Of a stretch of DNA of 64,000 nt, positions 1 through 10,723 are shown piece by piece; position 1 is the stretch's first letter, and every line of letters begins with the position of its first letter. The notes under the pieces are model-generated. The model was not told the DNA's origin, made no database searches, and worked only from the letters and a program-made list of their open reading frames with translations. A program made the position numbers and the translations under genes. The DNA lies in assembly GCA_000827325.1 (NCBI GenBank), contig KN832899.1:1-64000 (forward strand), in the 5' to 3' direction. Source of the stretch: Oidiodendron maius Zn (taxonomy: Eukaryota > Ascomycota > Leotiomycetes > Myxotrichaceae).

Positions 1-1010
1 TTAACTTCTTTCTTTTTATATACTATATAGATATAATAGTTATATCTAGTCTATTTAGTATAGTATTATCTAATATATTTAAAGATATAATATTTAAAGT
101 ATTACTTTATTTATACTTTTATATAATAGAGTTTAATATTAAAAATTTAGACTTTAAATATAACTTCTTTTTAGTAAGTCTTTTAAATAGTAATTATATT
201 ACTTATATATAGAATTATATTAGTAAATAGCTTATAAAAAGTCTTAAAGAACTATATTTTATACTAAATAATACTAGATATATATTTCTTTAGTTTAATA
301 AGAAGCTTTATTAAATTATAGATATTATATAGTCTAGAAGCTATTATTCCTTTTATTATAATTATAAACTCTCTATATTTTATCTATTTTATACTTTAAA
401 TATAATTACTATCTATATTATTTCTTTAATAAAACTCTTTATATTTTCTATAAATATTAGAACTATATTACTACTTTATATTCTCTTTACTATTACTATA
501 TTATTCTCTTTTAGTATCTTATTAACTACTTTAACTACTTAAATAAATATTCTTTTAATTAAGTCTTTACTTTACTTTAAAGCTTATATTATAATTTCTT
601 AGATTTATTACTCTAGAATAACTATCTTTAGTATATATACTACTTCTTTACTAGTATTATATACTCTCTTTATTACTATTATCTATATCTTCTTAAATAT
701 ATTTTTAGACTTTAATAAAGTCTCTTTAACTATTTTTACTAATACTTTAATAATAGTTTATAGATTATTTAACTCTATTATAATATTAGCTTCTAATATA
801 TTTTAATATATTATAAGAATCTCTTTTAATATTATAATAAAACTCTTCTTTTTATCTAGTATTATATAGTCTTTAAATAGTTATAAAAGATTCTTATAAT
901 TACTCTTTAATTCTTTTTCTTCTTTATTACTATTATTTTATTAAGTCTATATATATAGATATTATATATACACTAAAAGTAAGATAATTAAATTCTCTAT
1001 CTAGATTTGA
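1..1010. repeat. AT-saturated RIP-like repeat relic
   Basis: The first kilobase is almost entirely A and T, dominated by TATA, TTTA and CTTT strings, with very few CpG or CpA steps. The composition changes abruptly near position 1010 to ordinary mixed sequence. This is what repeat-induced point mutation leaves in fungal repeats. No coding domain can be read, so the parent element family cannot be named. It is probably old and fully eroded. It also continues beyond the left edge of the window. Confidence 0.7.
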
Positions 1011-2584
1011 AAAGGAGCCTGGCTGCTTTAATCAGTCACCTGATAGAGCTAGGAGGGAGTCTAGCCTGAGCTGAAGTCGCGCTAATTGCTTAGTGGTACA
1101 CTGCTCGGCTACAGTTCCTGCAACAACATAAATACCACCACCTATCCCACAGTCTTCTCTTGTTATTCCCTCACCGTCATCCCCCCTACCATCAGGTTTC
1201 TAACACCTTACCCCCGTGAATTCTGCTTAGCCTAGGCGGAAGCACGAGCAAGCCCAAATTGTTAACTTCTTTAACAAAACTTTACGACTAGACTATTTAC
1301 CTCTAGTATCTTTTCCGCTTCGACTTTCTGCCTCCCGAATCAGATACGATGTGCTGAGTACTCGGGCCAGCTGCTTCACTTCTCTTTCCAACAATGATTT
1401 CGCCGGCCGCCAGACCTCTTGATCTCATGCTGTCCACCCCCTTCGCTGGACCCACCTGTGGGCACCCCTCGCCTGCCTCGCCGCAGCTGGAAGCCGCGGA
1501 TGAACCTCCGCATCCCTCCAATGCCTCCTATTTCTCCGACTCCCATTTCCCTCAATGCTCGTACGATGATCATCTTCACAGACGGTGCCACATTGGCTAA
1601 GATACGAGCGAAGGAGTTGGAACCATGCAGCTGTCGGCCCTCGTTGTCGCACCATCACTACTAACAGTAACCGCTGTGGTTAGTGACTGGATCAGCCTGA
1701 CCAAGCTCCCTCGAGGTGTTGCGTCGTATTCCGAATTGTGGCTGATCGAGAAAATGACTCATGATGACGCGGCCTGCTTCTGCCTAGCTGTCGCTCTTGA
1801 TGGGCTGCTGATCGCGGGAAAAGTGGCGGCGTGGCACGCGATGCACGTCGGTGAGTTGCAACTCTGCCAGGAGCCTGGGATGTACCACCTGACCAATGGA
1901 GAAATTGCCTTGTGCAGACGGTGCATACCTCGCGCGGACGGATTGCAGATAGCTAGCAAGCGGCGGCGGATGCGCTGGGTCCTTAGTGGTAATCTGACGC
2001 TGGTGGGTGCTTGGCTCTGAGCTGACCTGCAAGAGAAAACCACACCCAACCCCTGATCGATCGCGGCCTCCTGTCTTGAATCGGCGCTCCGGGAATGAGA
2101 GGTGCAGGAAGCATATGCGGTGATGAGAATGGCGCCGGGTGAAGCAGGCGAAATGGCAGACACGAGTGCAAATTTGCATCATGATCTCTCGAATCATGGT
2201 GAAGCCAGCAGGCACATGGAGGAAAAGTACTCGGGAATCACGGCCAGCTCGGAACCTCCTGACCTCATATGCTGCACGCCTGTACGCTAAGACGGAAATT
2301 ATATCCTGTTTGGGGGTTGTTGAGGAACAGGAGTATAAGCGGAGGATGAAGGTGAGCAACGGAAGGTGCTTTCATGCGCTGTGCCGTTTCTTGCTGTGTT
2401 GGTTCTGCTGGGGTGAAGTCTCTGAGAATGGTGGCACGGCAGTCATGTGCGGCAAAAATGAGAGCTCCAGGCAAGGGGAAGGAAACGGGTGTATATCTCC
2501 GCCATGCTCCTTCCAAGATGTAGCTCGAGAAATCTAGCATTTGAATCTTTTTGGGTGGTCTGTTAATAAACTCAACCTCTCACC
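1011..2584. other. Intergenic, no gene supported
   Basis: Several overlapping open frames of 60-190 codons exist on both strands, but none shows a recognisable domain or a convincing start plus splice pattern. One forward frame (1625-2020) begins with a hydrophobic stretch resembling a signal peptide, but the rest does not look like a secreted protein. I treat the region as upstream DNA of the chromo-like gene. Confidence 0.4.
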
Positions 2585-4603
2585 ATGGCTGCTGTCGGCA
2601 TGCGCCCTAAGATTTTCTGGCTTCCAGCCGATTTCCGTCCTAATAATGCTCAGCGCGCTGTTTTGCGCAAGCATCATCGCGGGTCCGTCCTCGCAACCGC
2701 CAACTCTCCAAGTCAGGCCGCTCCACTGAGCAAGAAAGCTGGGTACAGCGGCAAGCCCAAACCCACAGCTGTAACGCAACGGTATGAACTCTCAGCCTAC
2801 CATGGAGACGACAGTATCAAAGCTCAAGGTATATATGAAGTGGAACACTTGCTACTAGACCCTCTCTGATCAATTCTGGATATTGCAGCCCGTGATCATG
2901 ATTCTAGCAGCTATAGCAACAGGAGAGACAGCTTCCCGTCTATCGAAGAGCTCTGTCAAGAAGAAATCTCACACCGGAATGCGCAAGGCTCCTCCAGGAG
3001 TCTCAATAACCCTGACCCAGACAAAAGTGGAAGTTGTCAAGCACAACAGCGGCCTGAAAGCAGTGTTGGTGACGGTAAAGGTTCCCGTGGTATGCATGAT
3101 GGCCCTTTGTTGCTTTCAGCGGATAGACTCCTAATCTGACGCAGACAGCCCGGTGATACTTGAAGATGACGAATTGAATGTCCCTTCTGTCGATACTGGT
3201 GACATGCCTATCCTGACCGCCGTTATAACTACTGTTGAGCTGAAGAAGCCGACCGATGCTCTCAACCAGGAAGCACGGCTTGATATTGAATCTGGTCCCT
3301 ACGTTCTTGAGCAGTGCCCACTTCCGGCGTTTGAAGAGGATGACGTGACTTCGGTTACCGTCGCCCAGGATCGACACCTCTTGCCTGGGCCATTAGAAGA
3401 CATAATCCACCAACACAACACAGGAGACACTCAATCCATATCAGAGGCGCCAGGGCTTGACACTTTACCTGAACTATTAAACGAAGGCGGTGGAAAAGCG
3501 GATAACGTGCCTGAGCTGGAGAGAGATATAGAACTAGCTTCCAAAGAACGAGAGGACTTGTCGATGGCTGCTCCCAGCTCTCCACTCCTTCACCGTCACA
3601 GTCCTGAGCCGATGCGCGAACAAATGGACAAGGAACAGGATCGGCATGGAACCAGCCTTTGGGGGTTAGAAGAGCCGAAACATAGCTCCCCGCATCATAC
3701 CCAAGCCGAGGAAGATAAGCCGTATGTGGAACAGCAGAAGCAGGAAGCGGTGAGTGCGATAGTCATGGTTGAAGATGGCAGAAGCATGCCTGACCAAGCA
3801 GAATTGACCGAAAGCCGTTTATACAAGGATGGGAGAGAGTTAGCTGGTGGAAATGCTAACTCGTCCGGCAGCGGCTCCAGTCACAGTATAAACGACGAGA
3901 ACAATAAGGAGCCACGACCTGCAAAGCGGCAGAAGTGGGACGCACACAGTCCTTCTATTGCTACCTCGCTCGAGCTCTTTGATACTGAGAAATCTGAACC
4001 AGCTTCTCTGGCCATAGAGCCGGACCAGGAATGGGAGATCCGCAATATTTTCGGTCGGAAAATATTCAGTGGGGAGAAACGTTACTTAGTGGACTGGAGT
4101 CCAACAGCATTGCCCAAATCTGTCACAGTCTGTGACCTGGAATGGGCGGTCCGTAAAACCGTCAGGCGGAGAATAGCTAATGGCTCGGTACAACACTTGG
4201 TGCATTGGGAGCCGACGTGGATGCCTGAATTCGAGCTGCAAGGGGCGAGAGAGTTGATAGACAAGTTTGAGGCAGAAGTTCGAGAGACACAGCTCCAGAG
4301 CCAGAAGGGAAATGAAAAAGACGGTCTCCAACAACTCGGCCGAAAGACCGTCCATTGTAATGTATTGGCCAAGACAGGGCCAAAGAGACAGCGAGGTCGA
4401 CCTCGGAAGCGCACAACAAGCCTTGTAGGAGAGCACGGCAGCGTGGTCAGTGCGGTCAACATCAGCTCAGCAGAAATCGAGGAGGCTCTTTCTAACAAGG
4501 GAGGGCGAAAAATCAATAACACAAGGTAAGGTTGAGCTCTAGAAACTTTGCCGCAATGACTACAGCTGAAGCTAAATTTTGCAGCAGAGACCGCCACTTC
4601 TAA
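2585..4603 (+). CDS. Chromo-like domain and AT-hook protein
   Basis: Predicted nuclear, chromatin-associated protein of about 614 aa. Introns by eye are 2829-2888, 3090-3144 and 4526-4584; without the last one the frame stops at 4529. Residues 1-440 are acidic, low-complexity and probably disordered. Two tandem chromo-like modules follow, at about 444-471 (EWEIRNIF...YLVDWSP) and 481-526 (EWAVRKTV...HLVHWEPTW). The aromatic cage is not cleanly conserved. An AT-hook core (RGRPRK) lies at about 566-571, suggesting binding to AT-rich DNA. A decayed copy of its middle part lies at 15863-16035. Domain assignment is by pattern only, and the exact role is unknown. Confidence 0.75.
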
Positions 4604-5182
4604 TGAGGACGAGGACGTTATGCTATGGGATACTGCAGATTGTATTGGGAGCTAGGGATATGACCGTCAAGCTATAGGATAGTGCAACAGGAGACCTCCA
4701 GGCGACGCTCCTAGGCCAGTCACGCTGGGTTAGGGCCGTGGTGTTGTTGACCATCTTGTCTATTAAACTGTTGGCCGTTTCCTAGTCCGGGAACCGTCTT
4801 GGAATAAACCTTGATAAACTTAAATCGAAAGCATCCCAAAGCTTAATACTGTAATACGCATCCATCATTGGCGAATAAGCGGGATCTCGATGGGGTCTTT
4901 GGACATTGCTACCCCACACGAGATGGGCTGGCTCATCCAAGGGGAATAAAACTCCATCATTATCCCACTATCTCTTTTTATCGCTGGTTCAGGATATGGA
5001 GTCTCTTGAATGGATGGTGTGATGCCCGGGTTAGGTTGATGCCATTTTCATAACACAAAGTTCAAAGTTGTATTGTTTTACCCTAACAGTCTTGAAATGA
5101 ATTCAGAGAAGAACTAAATTAGGAGCTCCTCAGGTGTCTGTAAGCCTGTGAACCGTAAGATGCGGCTAAGAAAGGTTACAAA
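4604..5182. other. Intergenic, nothing seen
   Basis: This is the convergent gap between the chromo-like gene and the minus-strand kinase-like gene. I see no repeat, RNA gene or convincing open frame in it. Confidence 0.5.
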
Positions 5183-6133
5183 TCAAGATACATCGCTCTT
5201 ACATCCTCCCTCCCCTTTAGTACGTAGGTCCTCCAATAGCGTCACAAAAGAATCATTCCATGACTCTCCTAAGCCCTTAAGGAACATTTGAACGAGCTTT
5301 GCGTAGCTATTTCCAACAACATCACTCAGTTTGGTAAGTTGACTGTCTTCTAGCAAGAGATCTCTGACAGTTTGTGTAAACTTCGGGTTGCGTCCTCTTA
5401 TGGGCTCAACTCCTAGCACTTTACATATTGGTTTCCAATATGCAATCTCGACGAGGACAACTCCAAGGCTGTATAGATCAAAGTCCCGTTTAAAGATGGG
5501 GTAAAATTCCTGGTCGTTAGGGTGGCGGTATAAGTTATCTCCATCGAGACTGGGGCAAAGAGTGTCGTCAGGACGAAGAGGAGGTAGCGGGAGCGCAAAT
5601 CCAGATATATAATATCCTGTGTAGTCGACTTCAGTAGCATTAAAGGTATTGTAATATATGACGTTGTTGCTCCGCAAGTCTCCGTGATGGAGACTAATGA
5701 AGTGTAGGCACCGAATAGTGTGGTAAAGGCTATACGCAAGTGCATTCCGAGCCTCGACAGATGGTCTAAAATTTCCCGCCTGCTCTAGCAGACTGTGAAG
5801 AGAAGTCGGTGCTGCCCACTGCGACTTAGGAGGGATTTTGAAGACGAAGCCAATACGAGTCTCTCCATCGCCATTGGTATCGTAGTCATCAACCCAGCCC
5901 ATCAAATGAGGGAGATGCGGTACTCGACCTTTAAGTTGTTCTATCAACACCACTGCTCTCTGTACACAAGCTTCTGGCACTGCTTTGCTGGTGTGCGGGT
6001 ATGACTTCCACTCTATCCAGACTTGCTCTTCTATGTCATCCTTGACGAAAGTGGCTATGGACCGGTCTAAGCTCTCTGGATCTTGGATCTGGATGAGACA
6101 CCGTTGGATTTGTCCTAGGAAGACACGATCCAT
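5183..6133 (-). CDS. Degenerate protein kinase (HET/prion-type family)
   Basis: At least 316 aa from the in-frame ATG at 6133. The frame stays open and protein-like to about 6300 without an ATG, so a 5' exon is probably missing from this model. The kinase C-lobe is visible: HGDLRSNN replaces the HRD-x4-N catalytic loop, the DFG position reads ISGF, and DFDLYSLGVVLVEIAYWKP matches the helix F region. This pattern is typical of kinases linked to fungal HeLo/prion-inhibition proteins, but no HeLo domain is visible here. Loss of the DFG aspartate argues for a pseudokinase. The gene at 7248 carries the same EIAxWKP signature, so the two are probably old paralogues. Confidence 0.7.
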   Translation of the reverse strand: MDRVFLGQIQRCLIQIQDPESLDRSIATFVKDDIEEQVWIEWKSYPHTSKAVPEACVQRAVVLIEQLKGRVPHLPHLMGWVDDYDTNGDGETRIGFVFKIPPKSQWAAPTSLHSLLEQAGNFRPSVEARNALAYSLYHTIRCLHFISLHHGDLRSNNVIYYNTFNATEVDYTGYYISGFALPLPPLRPDDTLCPSLDGDNLYRHPNDQEFYPIFKRDFDLYSLGVVLVEIAYWKPICKVLGVEPIRGRNPKFTQTVRDLLLEDSQLTKLSDVVGNSYAKLVQMFLKGLGESWNDSFVTLLEDLRTKGEGGCKSDVS

Positions 6134-7247
6134 ATTGAGGGTCGTCCGCTTGAAGCTAAGTGAGGCAGTAATGACGGTCCGGCCTGAGCTGACCTCAAGG
6201 TACGAGAGGGGCAAGTCTGGCCATGAAATATGTAGTTGTAAACTAGGGATGATACTAAATAATAAGTCAGCTGTAGAGATATGACCTGCTGCAACCTCTC
6301 GGCGTCATGAGTCACTGGGCCACTACATTTAACAAACAGGGAAGTTTTGGGGCAGCTGCATAAGTCGACGCCCCCAGATGTCGACACCCCAATAACATGT
6401 TGGCGTTTGATTTGCGGACGGACTAAAACAGACAGAACATATCCGCAGAAGGATCATAGTGAACCTGCGACAATGTATTTTGACTTGAGAATTATTCCCT
6501 GTTCAATGATTAAGGCATGCTTTCGCCCTTCTTGTGATGTTCGTTCTTCCATTGCGGACGGTATAGAGTGTGATGAAGATTCCCTGGTTGTATCACGAGT
6601 CAGATCGCACCGCCATCGATTTTACTGCAATATCCGTCTGGCGAGCGCCTTCTCCATTCGGCAAAGTTCATTGTGAGCTTGATGTTAAACCCCTCGCTCC
6701 GACTTGACGCGTGCACTGCCATCAAGCACCCATGCAGGTATTTGATGCCACATCCTTCCCCTGCCCCTGCTGCTCTGCCGCCCTTTCTTACCACCCTATG
6801 AATCTCGTCGCCCAACCGCTGGAATGCCCGGAACAGCCCGGAACATGTTGGCCGAAGTAGATCGGTTCATAACCGCTATAGCCAGAGTCATGCCGCATGT
6901 TAGAAAACTTTGACTATGGTGACTTTGTGACCTATCATTCTTGCAGCATGCGCCTCACACGGCACAACTTCTGATATCAAACTTTGTTATACATGCTTCA
7001 AACTCCGCATTTTGCCAGAGGTCCATATGTTGACAGTGCTTGGTGTGAAACCGTCACAAATCCAGCAACACCATTAGATGAATTGATTCTTTAGTGTTTC
7101 TGCTACCTGGAATTCATATCCCCCATATATCTCCGTACGTTGCCACCGGGATCACACTGCTTTTATCAACCACGGAGATAGCTAGTAAGTTCTATCAACC
7201 CCAAATACGTAGGTCTTTAATTGACAAGCTGCTGGGCCAAGCTCAAA
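6134..7247. other. Gap between two kinase-like genes
   Basis: It probably holds the missing 5' part of the minus-strand kinase-like gene (to about 6300) and the promoter of the plus-strand one. The remaining open frames are short and featureless. Confidence 0.4.
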
Positions 7248-8114
7248 ATGTCCACGAATACAGTCCTGAATCGAGAACAGGTCTTCTACACACCGGGCTT
7301 GGAAGATTCAGGCGGACGTAACATGGGCATTTCCACACGTAACGACGGATCCAAAGTCGACGTAGTGCTTGAATGGAGAGCAGCGGCCTCTGCAGACTTC
7401 GGAGCACGTATTGCAAAGGCAATCGACATTATTCCAACCGATGAGGATGTAAACCGTCCCGAAGAGACACGAACCTTGAAATTTGAAGGCCTTTTGACCA
7501 TCCAGGAACAATCTCTTTCTGCCTTTGTTTACGTGTGCTCTCCGAAATCTCTGAACCTGCGCGAGGTGCTTCTGACAATAGCGAAGCCTTCTGGGGATGA
7601 TAGAGGCAGACTTGCCGGCATAATTGCGACGCAGATTAGATCTCTCAACGTCCACTTCAGACTTCGGCATGGGGGCTTACGAACTCAAAGCTTCATCTTC
7701 TTCGGCAACGCAGAAAAGCCAGACCTAGCCAACCCGTATCTTCTAGATTGGGGACGCCCCTCTTCCCCTGGCATATACGAACACCCCGAGTATCAGGCAG
7801 GCCAATCTTTCTGGTTCCACGATGTTTGGTCTCTAATGATAATATTGTCCGAGATCGCAGAGTGGAAACCCGTTGATTGTATTTTTCAGGACCACAATGA
7901 GCTATTACGACAGAAGCTACACAGGAAGAACGAAGTGACAGACGCTAGCTGGAAGGGTGATCGGACAGCGAAGATTATGCAGTACGGCTTTAAATTTCTT
8001 GAGAAAGATCGCTCTACGCTCGAGAATCTCAGTAGGAAGGAGATCAAGCGTTTCTTCGATGGACTTTGTGCTCTTATTGACGAACCTTCGGTGAGGCCTT
8101 TGATGACGGAATAA
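7248..8114 (+). CDS. Degenerate protein kinase-like protein
   Basis: Single-exon reading frame of 288 aa starting at an ATG. The N-lobe is weak. The catalytic loop region reads LRHGGLRTQSFIFF, so the catalytic aspartate is a glycine, and the DFG position reads LDWGRP. A helix F-like stretch with DVWSLMIILSEIAEWKPV follows. These losses point to a non-catalytic kinase fold. The architecture and the EIAxWKP motif match the minus-strand neighbour at 5183, so a local duplication followed by divergence is likely. Members of this family often accompany fungal incompatibility (HET/HeLo) genes; that link is inference here. Confidence 0.65.
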   Translation: MSTNTVLNREQVFYTPGLEDSGGRNMGISTRNDGSKVDVVLEWRAAASADFGARIAKAIDIIPTDEDVNRPEETRTLKFEGLLTIQEQSLSAFVYVCSPKSLNLREVLLTIAKPSGDDRGRLAGIIATQIRSLNVHFRLRHGGLRTQSFIFFGNAEKPDLANPYLLDWGRPSSPGIYEHPEYQAGQSFWFHDVWSLMIILSEIAEWKPVDCIFQDHNELLRQKLHRKNEVTDASWKGDRTAKIMQYGFKFLEKDRSTLENLSRKEIKRFFDGLCALIDEPSVRPLMTE

Positions 8115-8418
8115 TCCAATTCTGTAACCAGATCATTAAGATATATTGGCCCTCTAAACACGTTGAATTCTAAGGACTGGTGATAGCATTTTCTACCAAG
8201 TTCCAGATCTCTCGAATAATTTCAAGTCACAAATCACAAGGTGTGTTGATATGTCCTGGCCATTGCTGGCCATGAAGACTGCTTTGCTGCAGTGAATAAC
8301 TGCCCCTGCCTCGCTTTTCGTATGATGTTGACCCTATTCCTCGATAAGCTTCCAAGATAGAAGAGCTTGCGACTATCTCTCCCGCTTCAGCCCTCCCCAG
8401 GACTATCGGTTGAAGCTA

Positions 8419-10436
8419 TCAGCCAGGACCTTGCTGCAGGGGTTTCAGGTCCTTTTCTATGTTCCTCATTTCCTGTATCTTGGCGATGACGCTCTTCGAT
8501 CTGGAGGGTTTGGACCTGCCGGCTGATGTTTGCTTTGAGACCCCTGTGGACTGGGGCCTAGCACGACGTTTATTCTGGGATGACGCGCTAAGTTTTCGAC
8601 TTTTCTTTCCTTTCTGCCTGGTAAATTTGACAGAATTTGTGCGCGTGATATTTAATTGCCTCTGTCGATTGGACAGTGTCTTCATTCGTAGCGTGTATTG
8701 AGCTGTTACAGTGTGGGGGTGTGAAATCTGCATGACATCTGTCTGCGGAGTCGGTTGAGAAATTTTCTGAGAGAATCTCGTTGATCCTATCAGTGTCAAT
8801 TCCATTGGAGAAGGTACAGGCCGGTGAATCAAAGTCGCCCCATTCACCAGGTTTAGATATGATGACGAGACAATGGTTGGCAGAGCAATACTGTTTCCTG
8901 GGCTTTGTACCGAGGTATGAAGCGAGTCGCCGAAGAGGTTGCGGAGGAGCTGATGTGCCGTTGGACGCATATCGATACTGGCGAGCGCTGGCGCCATGCG
9001 AGGTGCATGCTGGCTTACAAGTGTCTGGAGGTGCTCGTGCCACAGCTGTTGCTGCGGCCATTTAGCTAGCCTTTCTGCGTCGGGTGGGAATTCCTCCAAG
9101 CACTCAACAACAGTTGCACCGAGCGCATATATATCAACCTTTGGCGTCTGGTTACTCTGTAGCCAAAGCTCAGGTGCCATGTAAGGCTGTGTTCCGACCA
9201 AAGTCTTTGAAGCATCGACGACCTTTGCGATACCAAAGTCTGTTAAGAAAAAACTGTCGCCCTGGAAGAGAATGTTTGGAGGCTTTACGTCTCGATGGAT
9301 GATGGGAGGATTTTGTGTGTGGACGTAATCGAGTGCAAGTAATATATGGTAGAGCATTCTTGCCGTTTTAACCTCTACCGCCTCTTGCCCTTGAGGTCTG
9401 ATATTGTGCATGAATTTATAGAGGTTGCCCTCATAAACGGGCATAAAGATTTCTATACTCTGCCCAAGCTTCCATCCTTGGGTGAATGTATATGGCACGA
9501 TATGGGACTGATGTTATCATCAGTGCGAACCGATGGACAGAAGAGGGAGCTCACATGCTTTGCTTTCTGGACCAAGTTCACTTCACTTTCAACCCTGGCC
9601 TTGAAATCCCTCTCTGAATGTATGCCCCACTGTGGTACCGTCTTGATAGCGACAATCTTGCAGGCATGGTGGTCGCCAGTATACATATCGACAACCTTGT
9701 GCACTTCACCCTGTCCTCCACTTCCAAGAGGTCGAAGCTTTGTATATCGGATCACGTCGTTCTCTTCGGGTTGGTGTAGAGTGCGAAACCGAGTATTATG
9801 GGGGTTGTGGATGCTCGTTGATGGAGGCTTGGTCGTCAATGCCTCGGGTGGAAGAGATTGCAGGCCTAGAGTGATGAGTCGCTGTATCGTCCCTTCGTAC
9901 GTCCGTTCGGGATCCTGTTGACCAGCGAACTGCAGCCTCTCTCTTGTGAATGTCTCCCCGCCTTGTGTTCGTGGTTTAAGACGAAACTCAGCGCAGCGGA
10001 TTTTCAAGATCCACTCGCGGTCGCATGCTTTGCCGTCGTCGTTATCGAGGCGGTAGTGGTCGGGTGTGAGTACGACGACGCATTTCCGAGGGGTTTTCCA
10101 TATCTGAGGAAGGCCGTGACCGTCGTAGAGCTCCGTGTCACCGTCCTCGGATATGTCGTGGAGGAGAAGTTCTCCACTTTCTTTGTTAAAATCGAAATAG
10201 CATTGATCGTTTCTCGAGAAGCGATTATTGAGGATCACATCGTTGCACTCGCGACGGCCAAATCTTACAAGATGGGGTGGCGTTTTAGGCTGGTAGTCTA
10301 GTCCTATTCTCAAGAATCGATTCGTAGGATCATCAGGGTCTTCGCGTCTTCGGCCACGATTGGCCGGATTGTCGACGATCTCCTTAGCATATCTATTATC
10401 GGGGAAAAGGCAGAAGACAGTTCCGGGTTCGTTCAT
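8419..10436 (-). CDS. FHA-domain serine/threonine protein kinase
   Basis: About 656 aa with one 47-base intron (9508-9554). The splice restores the run AKHSHIVPYTF across the junction. An FHA-like domain lies at roughly residues 40-125 (LVRFGRRECNDVIL...FDFN), expected to bind phosphothreonine. The kinase domain spans about 230-480. It shows the glycine loop GSGGQGEV, VAIK lysine, HRDVKPPNILF catalytic loop, DFGIAKV and MAPELW, so it should be active. The tail is long, basic and serine-rich with KR clusters. The order FHA then kinase recalls the Rad53/Chk2 class, but the rest is too different to call it the checkpoint kinase. It is divergent from the basic protein at 10724. Confidence 0.85.
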
Positions 10437-10723
10437 CTTCGAGAGGCATATTGACGAAGGAAAGCGTTGGATCACGCAGAATGGCGAAGGTCTAACGGGT
10501 GTGATGGGGCGGCAAGGAGGAAGCGGGGGATTTCTGAGCGCAGCAGTTGATCCAATGAGGGCGCATTCGGAAAAGGGAGGAAAAGCAGCTTCCGTCGCGC
10601 ACCCGAAAGACCATGCCCCGCATTTATTTCCTGTCTTTCCACAAAACCAACTCTCAAGTCCTAATACAAAGCCACACAAATCGAGACAGACATCTCTGTT
10701 GCTCGACGTTCATCTTTATCTCG
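10437..10723. promoter_or_regulatory. Shared bidirectional promoter
   Basis: The 287 bases between the start codons of the FHA kinase (minus) and the 561-aa basic protein (plus) must hold both promoters, which suggests co-regulation. No clear TATA box is visible in either direction. Confidence 0.5.

Noticed and set aside
1625-2020. 131-codon forward frame with a signal-peptide-like start
   Set aside because: The remainder is unlike a secreted protein, longer frames on the opposite strand overlap it, and there is no promoter or family support.
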